NCBI RefSeq assembly: GCF_020564625.1
Contig: NZ_JAJBZT010000002.1
Coordinates: 186,001-250,000 of the forward strand
DNA: 64,000 nt
Source of the DNA: Leeia speluncae
GTDB taxonomy: Bacteria; Pseudomonadota; Gammaproteobacteria; Burkholderiales; Leeiaceae
Direction of reading: 5' to 3'
The stretch's first letter is position 1, and every line of letters starts with the position of its first letter. Of this stretch, positions 35,075-43,541 are shown in pieces. The position numbers were made by a program, and so were the translations under genes. The notes under the pieces are model-generated. The model was not told where the DNA came from and did no database searches. It was given only the letters and a program-made list of their open reading frames with translations.

Positions 35075-36030
35075 GCCCCCCGTCCTAGCCGATGCCGGGT
35101 ACGAGGATCAAGATAGCAACACAGCCAATCGACCATACTATTCATCACCACAAATCCAAGCGCCAGCACAAGCACTACGCCTTGCACGACCGGCACATCG
35201 CGCCAGAAAATCGCATGTACTAGCGCATGCCCTAATCCTGGCCAAGCAAATAAACTTTCAACCACCACCACCCCTTCAATCAGCAAGAGCAGTTGCATCG
35301 CGGCATAGGAAAGTAAAATAACACCACTGTTGCGTAGCCCGTGTCGTATAAATACTCGCTGGGGTGACAAGCCTTTTGTCAGGGCAAATTGGTAATAGTC
35401 CGATTGCACGACGGATAACAGGGTTTGCTTGACGATCAGCGCGAGCGCCCCCGATACCGAAACGCCCAACGTAAGCGAGGGTAATAACAAGTGTTGCCAA
35501 CTACCATTCCCTGCCACCGGCAGCCAACCCCACTGCACAGAGATCACTAACATCAGTAACAAGCCCAAGAAGAATGCAGGCATTGCTCTCGTCATGGCAA
35601 CCCATGCTTGCAAGCAACGATCCACCCTCCCGCCGGGGCTCATGGCGGCAGGTACACCAAACAACATGGCGATGACAAATGCAGCCAATAGCCCACACAC
35701 AGCCAGCCCTAGGCTATTTGCCAAATGGCTAACCACCTCGTGCATTACCGGCTCATTGGTCACTAATGAATAACCCAGATCCCCTCTGAATAATTGCGAC
35801 AACCAAGCCATGAGCCTAAGCAATGGCGGCTCATCTAACCCGAGCTGCAGCCTTACATGTTCAGCTGCGGCCACGCTGACTTGATCATAACCATAACGAC
35901 CGGCGGCAATTCGGTAAGCAATGTCACCCGGCAGAGCCAATAACATCGCAAACGCAAGGCACCCGACCAACAAAGCGACCAATAGCGCCTGAAGCAACCT
36001 CACCAGCAAGAAACGACTTACTTCCGCCAT
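35071..36030 (-). CDS. ABC permease, DppB/NikB type
   Basis: A 319-residue membrane protein with about six helices. The N-terminus (FLLVRLLQALLVALLVGCLAF, in the usual single-helix-plus-periplasmic-loop layout) and the motif GVVVVESLFAWPGLGHALVHAI are typical of DppB/NikB/OppB. The start lies 13 bp inside the binding-protein gene's end, so all four genes overlap. It pairs with the DppC-type permease. Confidence 0.88.
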   Translation of the reverse strand: MAEVSRFLLVRLLQALLVALLVGCLAFAMLLALPGDIAYRIAAGRYGYDQVSVAAAEHVRLQLGLDEPPLLRLMAWLSQLFRGDLGYSLVTNEPVMHEVVSHLANSLGLAVCGLLAAFVIAMLFGVPAAMSPGGRVDRCLQAWVAMTRAMPAFFLGLLLMLVISVQWGWLPVAGNGSWQHLLLPSLTLGVSVSGALALIVKQTLLSVVQSDYYQFALTKGLSPQRVFIRHGLRNSGVILLSYAAMQLLLLIEGVVVVESLFAWPGLGHALVHAIFWRDVPVVQGVVLVLALGFVVMNSMVDWLCCYLDPRTRHRLGRGA

Positions 36031-37535
36031 GACATCCCCGTCAGCCCATAGTTACGTTCTAGCGGATCTAACACCACACCCGCCAAACGATGATTCACCA
36101 CCGCACTTTGGCGATACCAGGCGACAGGAATCATCGGTAATTCTGACTGGATAATGGAAGAAACTTGCAAGCGAGCCTTGGCGTTAGCCACTGCATCCAG
36201 TTTGCCACTGGTTAATTGCTGCAACGCCTTATCAAAAGTCTCACTATGCCAACGCATCGCCCCCCATTCGCCACCATCACCGGCAAAATCCGTCATCAAG
36301 GTGACAATCGGATCCGGCGCCATCGCATAATTGCGGGCATACAAGGCTAATTCCAGTGAGCCCTCTTTATGGGCAGCCGGAATCTCGCTCGAATTGCCAA
36401 CTTTGACTTCCACCTGAATCCCCACTTGCTTCAGTTGATCCTGAATCGCGGTTGCTAAAGTCGGCAACTCTGGACGATCGGGGTAAGTACGCAAGGTTAG
36501 CTTAAAGGGCTTCCCTTGCCGGCTCAGATAGCCATCGCTCCCTTTTACCCAGCCTGACGCTTTAAACGTCGCCATCGCCATCGCCGGTTGGTAGGTAAGA
36601 GCAGGCAAACCTTTTTGGTGCCATGCAGTCATACTAGGCGGGAATAACTGCGTCGCTGCCATCTCTGGGTCGCGTAGCAAGGCCGTCGCCATCGCCGCAC
36701 GATTCAGCGACTGACTCAGTGCCAAGCGCAATTTCGGGCTTAGCATGGCAGGATGCGAGGCATTTAGTTTTAGCTGAATACTGCGGGGTAACGTGACAGA
36801 ACTGATTTGCAATGCGGGATTGTTCTTCAGTCGCTGCAAGCTCACGGGATCTAGCCCAAACACCAGATCAGCTTGACCAGACTCCGCCATTAGGGCACGA
36901 CTTTCCCCCCTCCCTACCGACAAATATTCTGCCTCTTTAATGACAGGTACTTTACCCCCCCATTTGACGAAGTAACTAACGCTCACCCGCTGAGGTTGTG
37001 CCAACTGCTGTATTTTGTATGGGCCAGATCCAATCACAGCCGTCACGCCGCCATCCGCACCATAAGCAGCAGGAGCCAAGATAATTAGCGAAGGATGGGC
37101 CAGCATGGCGGCTAATGGGGTAAATGGTTTACTTAATTCAATCACCACGGTGTTGGCATCACTCGCACGGATAGTCTGGATGGGTGCCTGCTCGATTACC
37201 CCTGGCTTTTTACGAGCTTTCTCCAATGCCGCCGCCACCGCCGCTGCCGCCACAGCCGTGCCATCATGAAAAAAAGCGTTTGGACGCAACTGAAACGTCC
37301 AGCTAAGTCCATCAGGGGAAACGCTCCATTTACTAGCCAGACCAGGGCGTACCTGACCTTTTGTATCTGCATCTACCAACGTCTCAGCCACCTGCAGACG
37401 CGTAAACATCACACCATTACTAGCAGGATCGAGGCTATGAATCTCCCAAGGGCCAACTAGTTGTAATGGTTTTGCTGATAACGGCAACGTAGCTAAAGTG
37501 GCAAAAATAGTAACAAACGACATGGCAACACGCAT
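36018..37535 (-). CDS. Family 5 extracellular solute-binding protein (peptide/nickel/opine class)
   Basis: A 505-residue periplasmic protein with a signal peptide (cleavage near LSAKP) and the SBP_bac_5 fold: EIHSLDPASNG, VAETLVDADTKGQ, WTFQLRPNAFFHDGT and the lobe-2 segment NRAAMATALLRDP. Family members carry peptides, nickel complexes or opine-type metallophores such as CntA. The Zur-like box 33 bp before the ATG argues for a zinc-linked cargo. No metallophore-synthesis genes are adjacent, so the ligand may be taken from other organisms or encoded elsewhere. Confidence 0.88.
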   Translation of the reverse strand: MRVAMSFVTIFATLATLPLSAKPLQLVGPWEIHSLDPASNGVMFTRLQVAETLVDADTKGQVRPGLASKWSVSPDGLSWTFQLRPNAFFHDGTAVAAAAVAAALEKARKKPGVIEQAPIQTIRASDANTVVIELSKPFTPLAAMLAHPSLIILAPAAYGADGGVTAVIGSGPYKIQQLAQPQRVSVSYFVKWGGKVPVIKEAEYLSVGRGESRALMAESGQADLVFGLDPVSLQRLKNNPALQISSVTLPRSIQLKLNASHPAMLSPKLRLALSQSLNRAAMATALLRDPEMAATQLFPPSMTAWHQKGLPALTYQPAMAMATFKASGWVKGSDGYLSRQGKPFKLTLRTYPDRPELPTLATAIQDQLKQVGIQVEVKVGNSSEIPAAHKEGSLELALYARNYAMAPDPIVTLMTDFAGDGGEWGAMRWHSETFDKALQQLTSGKLDAVANAKARLQVSSIIQSELPMIPVAWYRQSAVVNHRLAGVVLDPLERNYGLTGMSWRK

Positions 37536-37567
37536 ATTTAATCAACCTAAGAAACCCAGTAATTAAT

Positions 37568-37586
37568 ATGTTATAACATAACACTT
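37568..37586 (-). promoter_or_regulatory. Zur-like operator of the solute-binding-protein operon
   Basis: ATGTTATAACATAACACTT contains the palindrome TGTTAT-AAC-ATAACA and matches the proteobacterial Zur consensus (GTTATANTATAAC core) at nearly every position. It lies 33 bp upstream of the binding-protein ATG. The rest of the 251-bp gap up to chrA shows no gene. Confidence 0.65.
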
Positions 37587-37786
37587 AATAAAAAGGCAAA
37601 TGATATCCATTATCAACTCATGAGCCCGTTCGGCGTAGAGTCCCTTTTTACGCCCACATACAGGAACGTAATGTAGTGCAATTGACGCGCGAACTAATAC
37701 ACCTCAATCCGATCTGCTATTACGGAAAAATAGGAGTAGATCCAACTAATTTGTAGCAACAGATGATTGGACGACTGCTTCTGTGT

Positions 37787-39151
37787 TCAGAACAAAAATG
37801 CGCGAATTACTCCAACGACACAACAAGCCAGCACCAATTGGATAATTGAGCATCGGTTGCTTAACAAAGCAACCATGGAAGCCGCAAACACAAAGATAGC
37901 CCACCAATCCAACGTGGCGAACCCGTTTACAGGCCAAAGCACATGCTCAGCAAAGAAGATCGCTAGATTGAGCATCACGCCCACGACTGCCGCCGTAATC
38001 ACCGCCAACGGACCTGCAAAAAAAGAAGATTGCCTGCTAGCCTCAATCAACGGCCCGCCTGCAAAAATAAAGATAAACGAAGGTAGGAAAGTAAACCAAG
38101 TCACCACAACGGCAGCGATAATGCCAGCCCAAATGGCGGTAGGCTCACCCAAGAATTGGGTATGGAAACCACCCAAAAATCCAACAAACGTCACCACCAT
38201 AATCAGCGGCCCAGGCGTGGTTTCTCCCAAGGCCAAGCCATCCATCATCTGAGAAGATGAAAGCCAAGCAAACTGATTCACCGCCCCTTGGAACACATAG
38301 GGTAAAACGGCATAGGCGCCACCAAAGGTCAGTAGCGCGGCCTTGGTAAAAAACCATCCCATTGAAGTGAGCGGATGATGCCAACCGCCCATCCCGGCGA
38401 TGAGCAACAAGGGAACCAACCAAAGTAGCAAGCCAACCGTAATCACCCATCCTAATCGCCGCCAAGCAAATTGCGTATGTGCCAGATGCACTTGATGATC
38501 AATCACACACGGTAAGTCAGGAGAAAGTGTTTTCGCGTGATGTCCGGTTGCAATCACCCAATCTGGCCGCCACTTCATGAGTAGCCAACCAATTAACGCG
38601 GCACCCGCAACAATCATCGGAAAAGGCACATGCAAGAAAGCAATTAAACATAACGCCAAGGCCGCCACCACCCACATTACAGGGTGTTTTAAGGATCGCT
38701 TTGCAATGCGATACACTGCCAGCAAAACAATGGCGACCACCGCCGGTTTAATCGCCAATAGCACAGAGGCAATCACGGGTAACTGTCCATAACTCACATA
38801 AAGAATGGATAAGCCAATCAACAACAATAGAGAAGGAAAGATAAACAACACACCAGCAACAATCCCACCCCATGTGCGGTGCATTAACCAGCCAAGATAG
38901 GTTGCTAACTGCTGAGCTTCAGGCCCCGGCAATACCATGCAAAAATTCAGTGCATGTAAGAAACGGGCTTCAGAAATCCAACGCCGACGAGTCACCAACT
39001 CATCATGCATGATGGCAATTTGCCCCGCCGGACCACCGAAGCTAATAAAGCCCAATTTAAGCCAAAAACAAAACGCCTGCCAAAAGGAGATCTCCATTTG
39101 CGCAGGCGGTGTAGCGGTGTGATTAGTTTGGCTTGACGCTTCGTTGCTCAT
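37787..39151 (-). CDS. chrA: ChrA-family chromate/anion transporter
   Basis: A 454-residue inner-membrane protein of the two-domain ChrA type. Each half begins with a conserved GG motif: FISFGGPAGQIA near residue 36 and LLTFGGAYAVLP in the second half; PGPEAQQLATYLG and GETTPGPLIMVV are also family signatures. ChrA exports chromate, though many members have unknown anion substrates. The ATG at 39151 lies 29 bp inside the upstream radical SAM gene; ATG 39097 is an alternative. Being third in an operon with lipid-linked enzymes is unusual for a resistance gene. Confidence 0.88.
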   Translation of the reverse strand: MSNEASSQTNHTATPPAQMEISFWQAFCFWLKLGFISFGGPAGQIAIMHDELVTRRRWISEARFLHALNFCMVLPGPEAQQLATYLGWLMHRTWGGIVAGVLFIFPSLLLLIGLSILYVSYGQLPVIASVLLAIKPAVVAIVLLAVYRIAKRSLKHPVMWVVAALALCLIAFLHVPFPMIVAGAALIGWLLMKWRPDWVIATGHHAKTLSPDLPCVIDHQVHLAHTQFAWRRLGWVITVGLLLWLVPLLLIAGMGGWHHPLTSMGWFFTKAALLTFGGAYAVLPYVFQGAVNQFAWLSSSQMMDGLALGETTPGPLIMVVTFVGFLGGFHTQFLGEPTAIWAGIIAAVVVTWFTFLPSFIFIFAGGPLIEASRQSSFFAGPLAVITAAVVGVMLNLAIFFAEHVLWPVNGFATLDWWAIFVFAASMVALLSNRCSIIQLVLACCVVGVIRAFLF

Positions 39152-40559
39152 AAAACCGCATCACTTCTTGTTGAATAGTTGCTAATGTTTCTCGTTGCGC
39201 GGGCGTTCGGTAAAACAGGTTATATGCTTCAAAGGGGATCATTTTGTCTTCTGTCGCAAAATGAATGCACGATTTCTTCAGCGCCCGAATGTCCATCGTC
39301 GCTGCATCCATAAAGTTGACAATCAGCACACGAAACACATTTTCATAACTTAGATTGGTATGTTGAACAGCAGGTAAGCAACACATCAATTCAGACAAAC
39401 AATTTGCTTGTTCTGTCGCATCTAAGTTGGTTGAAAACGTCTTAAAAAGTTGTGCTTTTAAGTCTGGCTGAGTCTCGAAAACAATCGTGTTTTTTGAGGC
39501 ATCGATTAACACAGCAGGATCAATCAAACCCGTCAGTGGTGTCACATCACCTGCCAGTTTTAATGCGTAAGCCATCGCCAGATTATCAGGGTTACATGGC
39601 ACAGGAATGACATCGGCCAGCTGAAATACACCACTTTGCTCGGCAATTTTGCGGCGAATCTCAGAAATCGTTAGCTTATGATCTGTTAATTGGTAATTTT
39701 CCACCCTACCCGCATTTTGAATCGGCTGTAGCGTCACCCCTCTGACGCATGGTTGGGATAACCCATAGCGAATCACCTCGCCTATTTCATCATCATTCAA
39801 CCCTTTTTTGACCGTCATCACCAAGGTGGTAGAAATCCCATATTGGTTTAGTTTCGCAATCGCCGCTTCGCGAATTCGCCACAAGGATGCGCCCCGCAAG
39901 ACTTGCAAACGCTCGTCTTGCAAGGAATCAAACTGCAAATAAATCTCTAACCCTTTTTGATAGTTCGCCAATCGCTCAACAAAGACATCGTCACTAGCTA
40001 TCCGCAAACCATTGGTATTAATCATGACATGGCGAAATGGGCGCTTTTTGACTTCGTCTAGTATGTCAAAAAACTGCGGATGGATAGTCGGCTCTCCACC
40101 CGAGATTTGTAGCACATCCGGCTCTTTTTCATTTTTGACCACCACATCTAACATGCGGCAGATTCGCGCTAAATCATAGTGTATCTGCTTTTTTGGGCCA
40201 GAATCCGCATAGCAAACCGGGCATTCCAAATTACAGGCCTCATTAATATCGATGATCGACAAACAGGAATGCTGCATGTGATCAGGGCACAGCCCACAAT
40301 CATACGGGCACCCAAACTGCATCTTGGTATTAAAATAAAACGGCATTTCTGGCTGCTTAACGTAGACCTCTCTGCATAGTTTGTAATAGTCCACATCGTC
40401 AGAAATCATCACCCGCTCATCGCCATGCACTGGGCACCATTTATCCAAAAAGACTTTTTCATCCCGAAAAATCACATGCGCCTGAATCGTGCGCAGACAA
40501 TGGCTACATAAGGCCTGAGTCGTATCGTAAAAGAGATAAGGACGAACTTTTCTATCCAC
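39123..40559 (-). CDS. Radical SAM protein of the MJ0619/tetraether-synthase type
   Basis: A 478-residue radical SAM enzyme rich in cysteine at the N-terminus: C18/C21, C42, C62, then C84-x3-C88-x2-C91 (GCPYDCGLCPDH), C99 and the SAM-cluster motif C109-x3-C113-x2-C116 (CNLECPVCYADSG). SGGEPTIHP at 153-161 is the SAM-binding GGE. This double-cluster N-terminus is that of the MJ0619 family, which includes archaeal Tes, which joins lipid tails, and members reported as pterin methylases. The GTG start overlaps the Lgt-like gene by 8 bp. Partnering with a lipid-transferase homologue favours a lipid substrate, but this is inference. Confidence 0.85.
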   Translation of the reverse strand: MDRKVRPYLFYDTTQALCSHCLRTIQAHVIFRDEKVFLDKWCPVHGDERVMISDDVDYYKLCREVYVKQPEMPFYFNTKMQFGCPYDCGLCPDHMQHSCLSIIDINEACNLECPVCYADSGPKKQIHYDLARICRMLDVVVKNEKEPDVLQISGGEPTIHPQFFDILDEVKKRPFRHVMINTNGLRIASDDVFVERLANYQKGLEIYLQFDSLQDERLQVLRGASLWRIREAAIAKLNQYGISTTLVMTVKKGLNDDEIGEVIRYGLSQPCVRGVTLQPIQNAGRVENYQLTDHKLTISEIRRKIAEQSGVFQLADVIPVPCNPDNLAMAYALKLAGDVTPLTGLIDPAVLIDASKNTIVFETQPDLKAQLFKTFSTNLDATEQANCLSELMCCLPAVQHTNLSYENVFRVLIVNFMDAATMDIRALKKSCIHFATEDKMIPFEAYNLFYRTPAQRETLATIQQEVMRFYEQRSVKPN

Positions 40560-41310
40560 GCGATAGCGCCTTGTAATCTAGGTATAGGAGATAAAAGAAC
40601 CAAACCAATGCCAAGCAGCACACCAATTGAATACCGCTCATCGACACCCCAGCCACTTTATATACAAAGGGGATGGGTTTTAGGCCATCAATACATAATC
40701 GCCAAGCCATATATAGGAACACAAAAAGCCGAAATAGCATGCCATTTTGTGACACGATTTTCACCTCAAGCTTGTTAAGAAGAATATACACGCACATCAG
40801 AAACGCAATTTCATACAACTGTGTCGGGTGACGGCCAATGCCATCCCCAAAGTCTACCGCCCAAGGTAAACTCGTCGGCATGCCATAGGTCGCATCGTAC
40901 CTACCAGCAAGAAAACATCCTACTCGTCCAATAACGATGCCAATCATCAACCCAAACACCAACACATCGCCGCTCGAACGCCGAATGCCAAACCATTTTT
41001 TATAGGCTTCAATAAATAAGTAAGCCCCTAAAATTGCCCCAACAATGGTTCCACCTTGCCGAATTAATTGAATCCAAGACGTGCCCTGCCAATAAGCATG
41101 CGGTTCTTCAATCACCGAGACAAACTTAAGCCCAAATGAAGCGCCAGCTAAAGCAACAAAGACTAGCAACCATGAATGCTGACGAATCAACTCATTACCG
41201 GCGAGATGCTTACGGCGATGAAAACAATAAGAGCCAACAGCAATGCCAAGCCATTGGCAAAAGACATGCAGTTGTAGCGAGAGAGAAGGAGGCAAATCAA
41301 TGGTCAACAT
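40552..41310 (-). CDS. Lgt-like (prolipoprotein diacylglyceryl transferase family) membrane protein
   Basis: A 252-residue inner-membrane protein with about seven helices. Lgt landmarks are IVIGRVGCFLAGRYD near residue 127 and GRHPTQLYEIAF near 158. It is shorter than housekeeping Lgt (about 270-290), and the Lgt active-site stretch with GNF-N-E is replaced by GCFLAGRYDATYG. It is therefore probably a paralogue with another substrate. The first gene of the operon with the radical SAM and ChrA genes. No obvious strong ribosome site was found; the ATG at 41310 is the only good in-frame start. Confidence 0.8.
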   Translation of the reverse strand: MLTIDLPPSLSLQLHVFCQWLGIAVGSYCFHRRKHLAGNELIRQHSWLLVFVALAGASFGLKFVSVIEEPHAYWQGTSWIQLIRQGGTIVGAILGAYLFIEAYKKWFGIRRSSGDVLVFGLMIGIVIGRVGCFLAGRYDATYGMPTSLPWAVDFGDGIGRHPTQLYEIAFLMCVYILLNKLEVKIVSQNGMLFRLFVFLYMAWRLCIDGLKPIPFVYKVAGVSMSGIQLVCCLALVWFFYLLYLDYKALSRG

Positions 41311-41406
41311 ACTGCCATCATACGGTATTTACAACTATCAACCCAACCAAAGCACATGATATGCTCATAAATATCAAACACTCGCCTCTACAATAAAGCA
41401 TTTCAA

Positions 41407-41832
41407 ATGGACAATCCGATCGACAATTTATTACAAGCCGCCAATGAAGGAGATGCCAACGCACAGTTTGCGCTAGCAAAAGCTTTTGGTAATGGCAATG
41501 AAGTCGAGAAGAACCTAACGACTGCTTTTAACTGGTGTGAAAAGGCAGCCCAACAGGGGCATGCAGAGGCCATGTTTATTCTGTCGGAAACTTACCGAAT
41601 CGGTTTAGGTATTCCTAAAAATTTACGTTTGGCGAGACAGTGGCGGCAAGCCGCCGTCAAGGCAGGATGGAAGCGCAATGCGACAAAAGCAGATCAAGCG
41701 CCGGTAGCGACTTGGAAGGTGGTATTAAAATTTATTTTACTCATGCTTGCCGCAGGCGTAGGCATTTTGTTGTTAGTGGTACTCGTGATCTTTGCCATTT
41801 GCGCAATGTCAGCACCAATGAATTTTCACTAA
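41407..41832 (+). CDS. Sel1-repeat membrane protein
   Basis: A 141-residue protein with two Sel1-like repeats (GDANAQFALAKAFGNGNEVEKN and GHAEAMFILSETYRIGLGIPKN in pieces) followed by a C-terminal membrane segment (VVLKFILLMLAAGVGILLLVV). The Sel1 region would be on the cytoplasmic side and may bind partners. Transcribed divergently from the Lgt-like gene; the stop is 5 bp from the convergent membrane-protein gene. Confidence 0.7.
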   Translation: MDNPIDNLLQAANEGDANAQFALAKAFGNGNEVEKNLTTAFNWCEKAAQQGHAEAMFILSETYRIGLGIPKNLRLARQWRQAAVKAGWKRNATKADQAPVATWKVVLKFILLMLAAGVGILLLVVLVIFAICAMSAPMNFH

Positions 41833-41837
41833 GTGAG

Positions 41838-42305
41838 TTAACCGAAAGCACTTATTGCACCACACACCACAAAGCCTGCTAGCAACATCAGAAGCATAAA
41901 CATTGCACCGTGAATTAGCGAAATTAACGTTGTCCGAAACCAAAACACGCCAACTGGTTTAGACAGTTCTGCATACGGTCCTCTAGAAACTACCCACCAT
42001 GTCACCAACGGTGTGAGTAGCCACGCAAATAAATTAGATAGCCAAATCAGTTGAACAGCGAATAAGAAAGACCAAATCAGCACTGCAAATAGAATAACGC
42101 TTCGGCTGATGTGGCTCGGCTTTGGCAGTAACACCCCGACCAGTAAGCCGAGCGACAAACAGATACCCACCATGACTAATTGATTAATCAATAAATCAGA
42201 CGTGGCGTCAATAAAAAGGTACCACCCTGACCACACCCAAGCCCATGTAAAGAAGGAATGCGCACGATAGACTTTAGCGGGTAACTGCATGAGTTTTATA
42301 GACAA
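41838..42305 (-). CDS. Four- to five-helix membrane protein of unknown function
   Basis: A 155-residue hydrophobic protein with tryptophan-rich helices (FFTWAWVWSGWYLF, LIWSFLFAVQLIWL, LLTPLVTWWVV, HGAMFMLLMLLAGFVVCG). No family is recognised. A second ATG at 42290 could be the true start. It lies downstream of thiD on the same strand with a 62-bp gap. Confidence 0.6.
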   Translation of the reverse strand: MSIKLMQLPAKVYRAHSFFTWAWVWSGWYLFIDATSDLLINQLVMVGICLSLGLLVGVLLPKPSHISRSVILFAVLIWSFLFAVQLIWLSNLFAWLLTPLVTWWVVSRGPYAELSKPVGVFWFRTTLISLIHGAMFMLLMLLAGFVVCGAISAFG

Positions 42306-42367
42306 AAACTATCCATTCCCAATATTCATAGCTGGCGGAGAATGTTGTGCTACCGCCGATGAGTCAC

Positions 42368-43276
42368 TTACTGCAATGTACTCGACTCATCCCGTGAGTC
42401 ATCCATCACTTCAGAAGACGCTTCCGCCTCATCATCTTGCATTGCCCAATATAGACGATCAGGGACATGGCTTCCCATCCCTAAGCGGTATGCTTCACTC
42501 AGCGCTTGCCAGGTATAGTCTTGTGCATCTAACACTGCCTCACGCATCATCATGCCATTCGCTAGCCCTGTCGCAATACCGGCAGACAAGGTGGCACTTG
42601 CTCCATGGTAGGTATGCGGCAAGCGCTGCCAAGCGGTTTCTAGCACTTTACCTTCTTGATCTTGGTAAAGGCGGTTAATCACTTCGTTGGTTGGGTCCAT
42701 CGTACCCGTAATCAAGACGTACTCAGCGCCCATGCTCAATAAGCCAGCAGCCAAATCATCAATGCTCATGGTTTCTAATGCGTCTTCATCGTCCTCGTCG
42801 TCAGACTCTTCTTCGTCTAGACGATCCCGCAATAGTCTGCGCGCCTCGAGCAAATTCACTACCACTAAGGTCGCCTGTGGAATTAGCATTTCGTTAATGG
42901 CATCCACCACTTCATCGTCCGCCAACTCGTCTCCACGACGAGACGCCAAACAAGGATCGATAATTAACGGTACATCAGGGTAATCCGCCACGATTTCAGC
43001 AATCGCCGCTACCCCTTCCACGCTACCAACCATGCCAATTTTAAACGCCGTAACAGCCATATCTTCTAACAAAGTACGGGCCTGATCAGCAATCCATTCG
43101 GCTTCTAGCTTATAAACGGATTCAACACCTACGGTGTCTTGGACAGTAATACACGTCACAACCGAGAGTGGATGACCACCTAGGCTAGCAATAGTTAATG
43201 TATCAGCCTGAATACCATTACCACCGGTAGGGTCTGATGCGGCGAAAGAAAGTACAATTGGAGGTGTATCCGACAT
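42368..43276 (-). CDS. thiD: Hydroxymethylpyrimidine/phosphomethylpyrimidine kinase with acidic insertions
   Basis: A 302-residue ribokinase-fold protein: SFAASDPTGGNGIQADTLTIAS at the N-terminus, KIGMVGS near residue 79, IDPCLAS near 106 and the C-terminal GASATLSAGIATGLANG, where family members have G-T/D-G-D around the catalytic base. It makes HMP-PP for thiamine. Two oddities: a run of acidic residues at 152-166 (DRLDEEESDDEDDED) and an acidic tail of about 28 residues. The usual G-x-G-C/D catalytic context reads YHGASATLSA, so the aspartate appears replaced by an alanine or serine; activity should not be assumed. No TPP riboswitch is visible upstream. Confidence 0.85.
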   Translation of the reverse strand: MSDTPPIVLSFAASDPTGGNGIQADTLTIASLGGHPLSVVTCITVQDTVGVESVYKLEAEWIADQARTLLEDMAVTAFKIGMVGSVEGVAAIAEIVADYPDVPLIIDPCLASRRGDELADDEVVDAINEMLIPQATLVVVNLLEARRLLRDRLDEEESDDEDDEDALETMSIDDLAAGLLSMGAEYVLITGTMDPTNEVINRLYQDQEGKVLETAWQRLPHTYHGASATLSAGIATGLANGMMMREAVLDAQDYTWQALSEAYRLGMGSHVPDRLYWAMQDDEAEASSEVMDDSRDESSTLQ

Positions 43277-43375
43277 GGTGGGCGCTTAACGAACGTTCGA
43301 GTAGAATAGTAAAAAGTAGGCATTCAACTTATTTTTGATTGCCATGACCATGAATGTAGCAGTAAGAGGAACAAA

Positions 43376-43540
43376 ATGAAATCCTATATGTGCCTGATTT
43401 GCGGTTTTATCTATGATGAAGAGGCCGGACGCCCTGAAGACAACATAGCCCCGGGAACCCGCTGGGAAGATGTACCCATGAATTGGACGTGCCCAGATTG
43501 TGGCGCGCGCAAAGATGATTTCGAAATGGTGGAGATCTAA
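43376..43540 (+). CDS. Rubredoxin
   Basis: A 54-residue rubredoxin. It has the two iron-binding knuckles C6-x2-C9-G ([10 protein letters not shown]) and C39-x2-C42-G ([13 protein letters not shown]), with aromatic residues Y4, Y13 and W37 at family positions. It is a small one-electron carrier. AGAGGAAC lies 4 nt before the ATG. Only one base separates its stop from the M48 protease ATG, so the two are translated together. It is divergent from thiD; rubredoxin next to thiD is common in betaproteobacteria. Confidence 0.95.
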   Translation: MKSYMCLICGFIYDEEAGRPEDNIAPGTRWEDVPMNWTCPDCGARKDDFEMVEI

Positions 43541-43541
43541 G

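Noticed and set aside
36018-37535. Calling the solute-binding protein NikA or DppA
   Set aside because: Family membership is clear, but residues deciding between peptide, nickel and metallophore cannot be assigned by eye, and the Zur-like box argues against a plain peptide carrier.
43277-43375. Possible TPP riboswitch before thiD
   Set aside because: The leader lacks the conserved CTGAGA and ACCTGA thi-box elements; only a 10-bp palindrome (CGAACGTTCG) is present.
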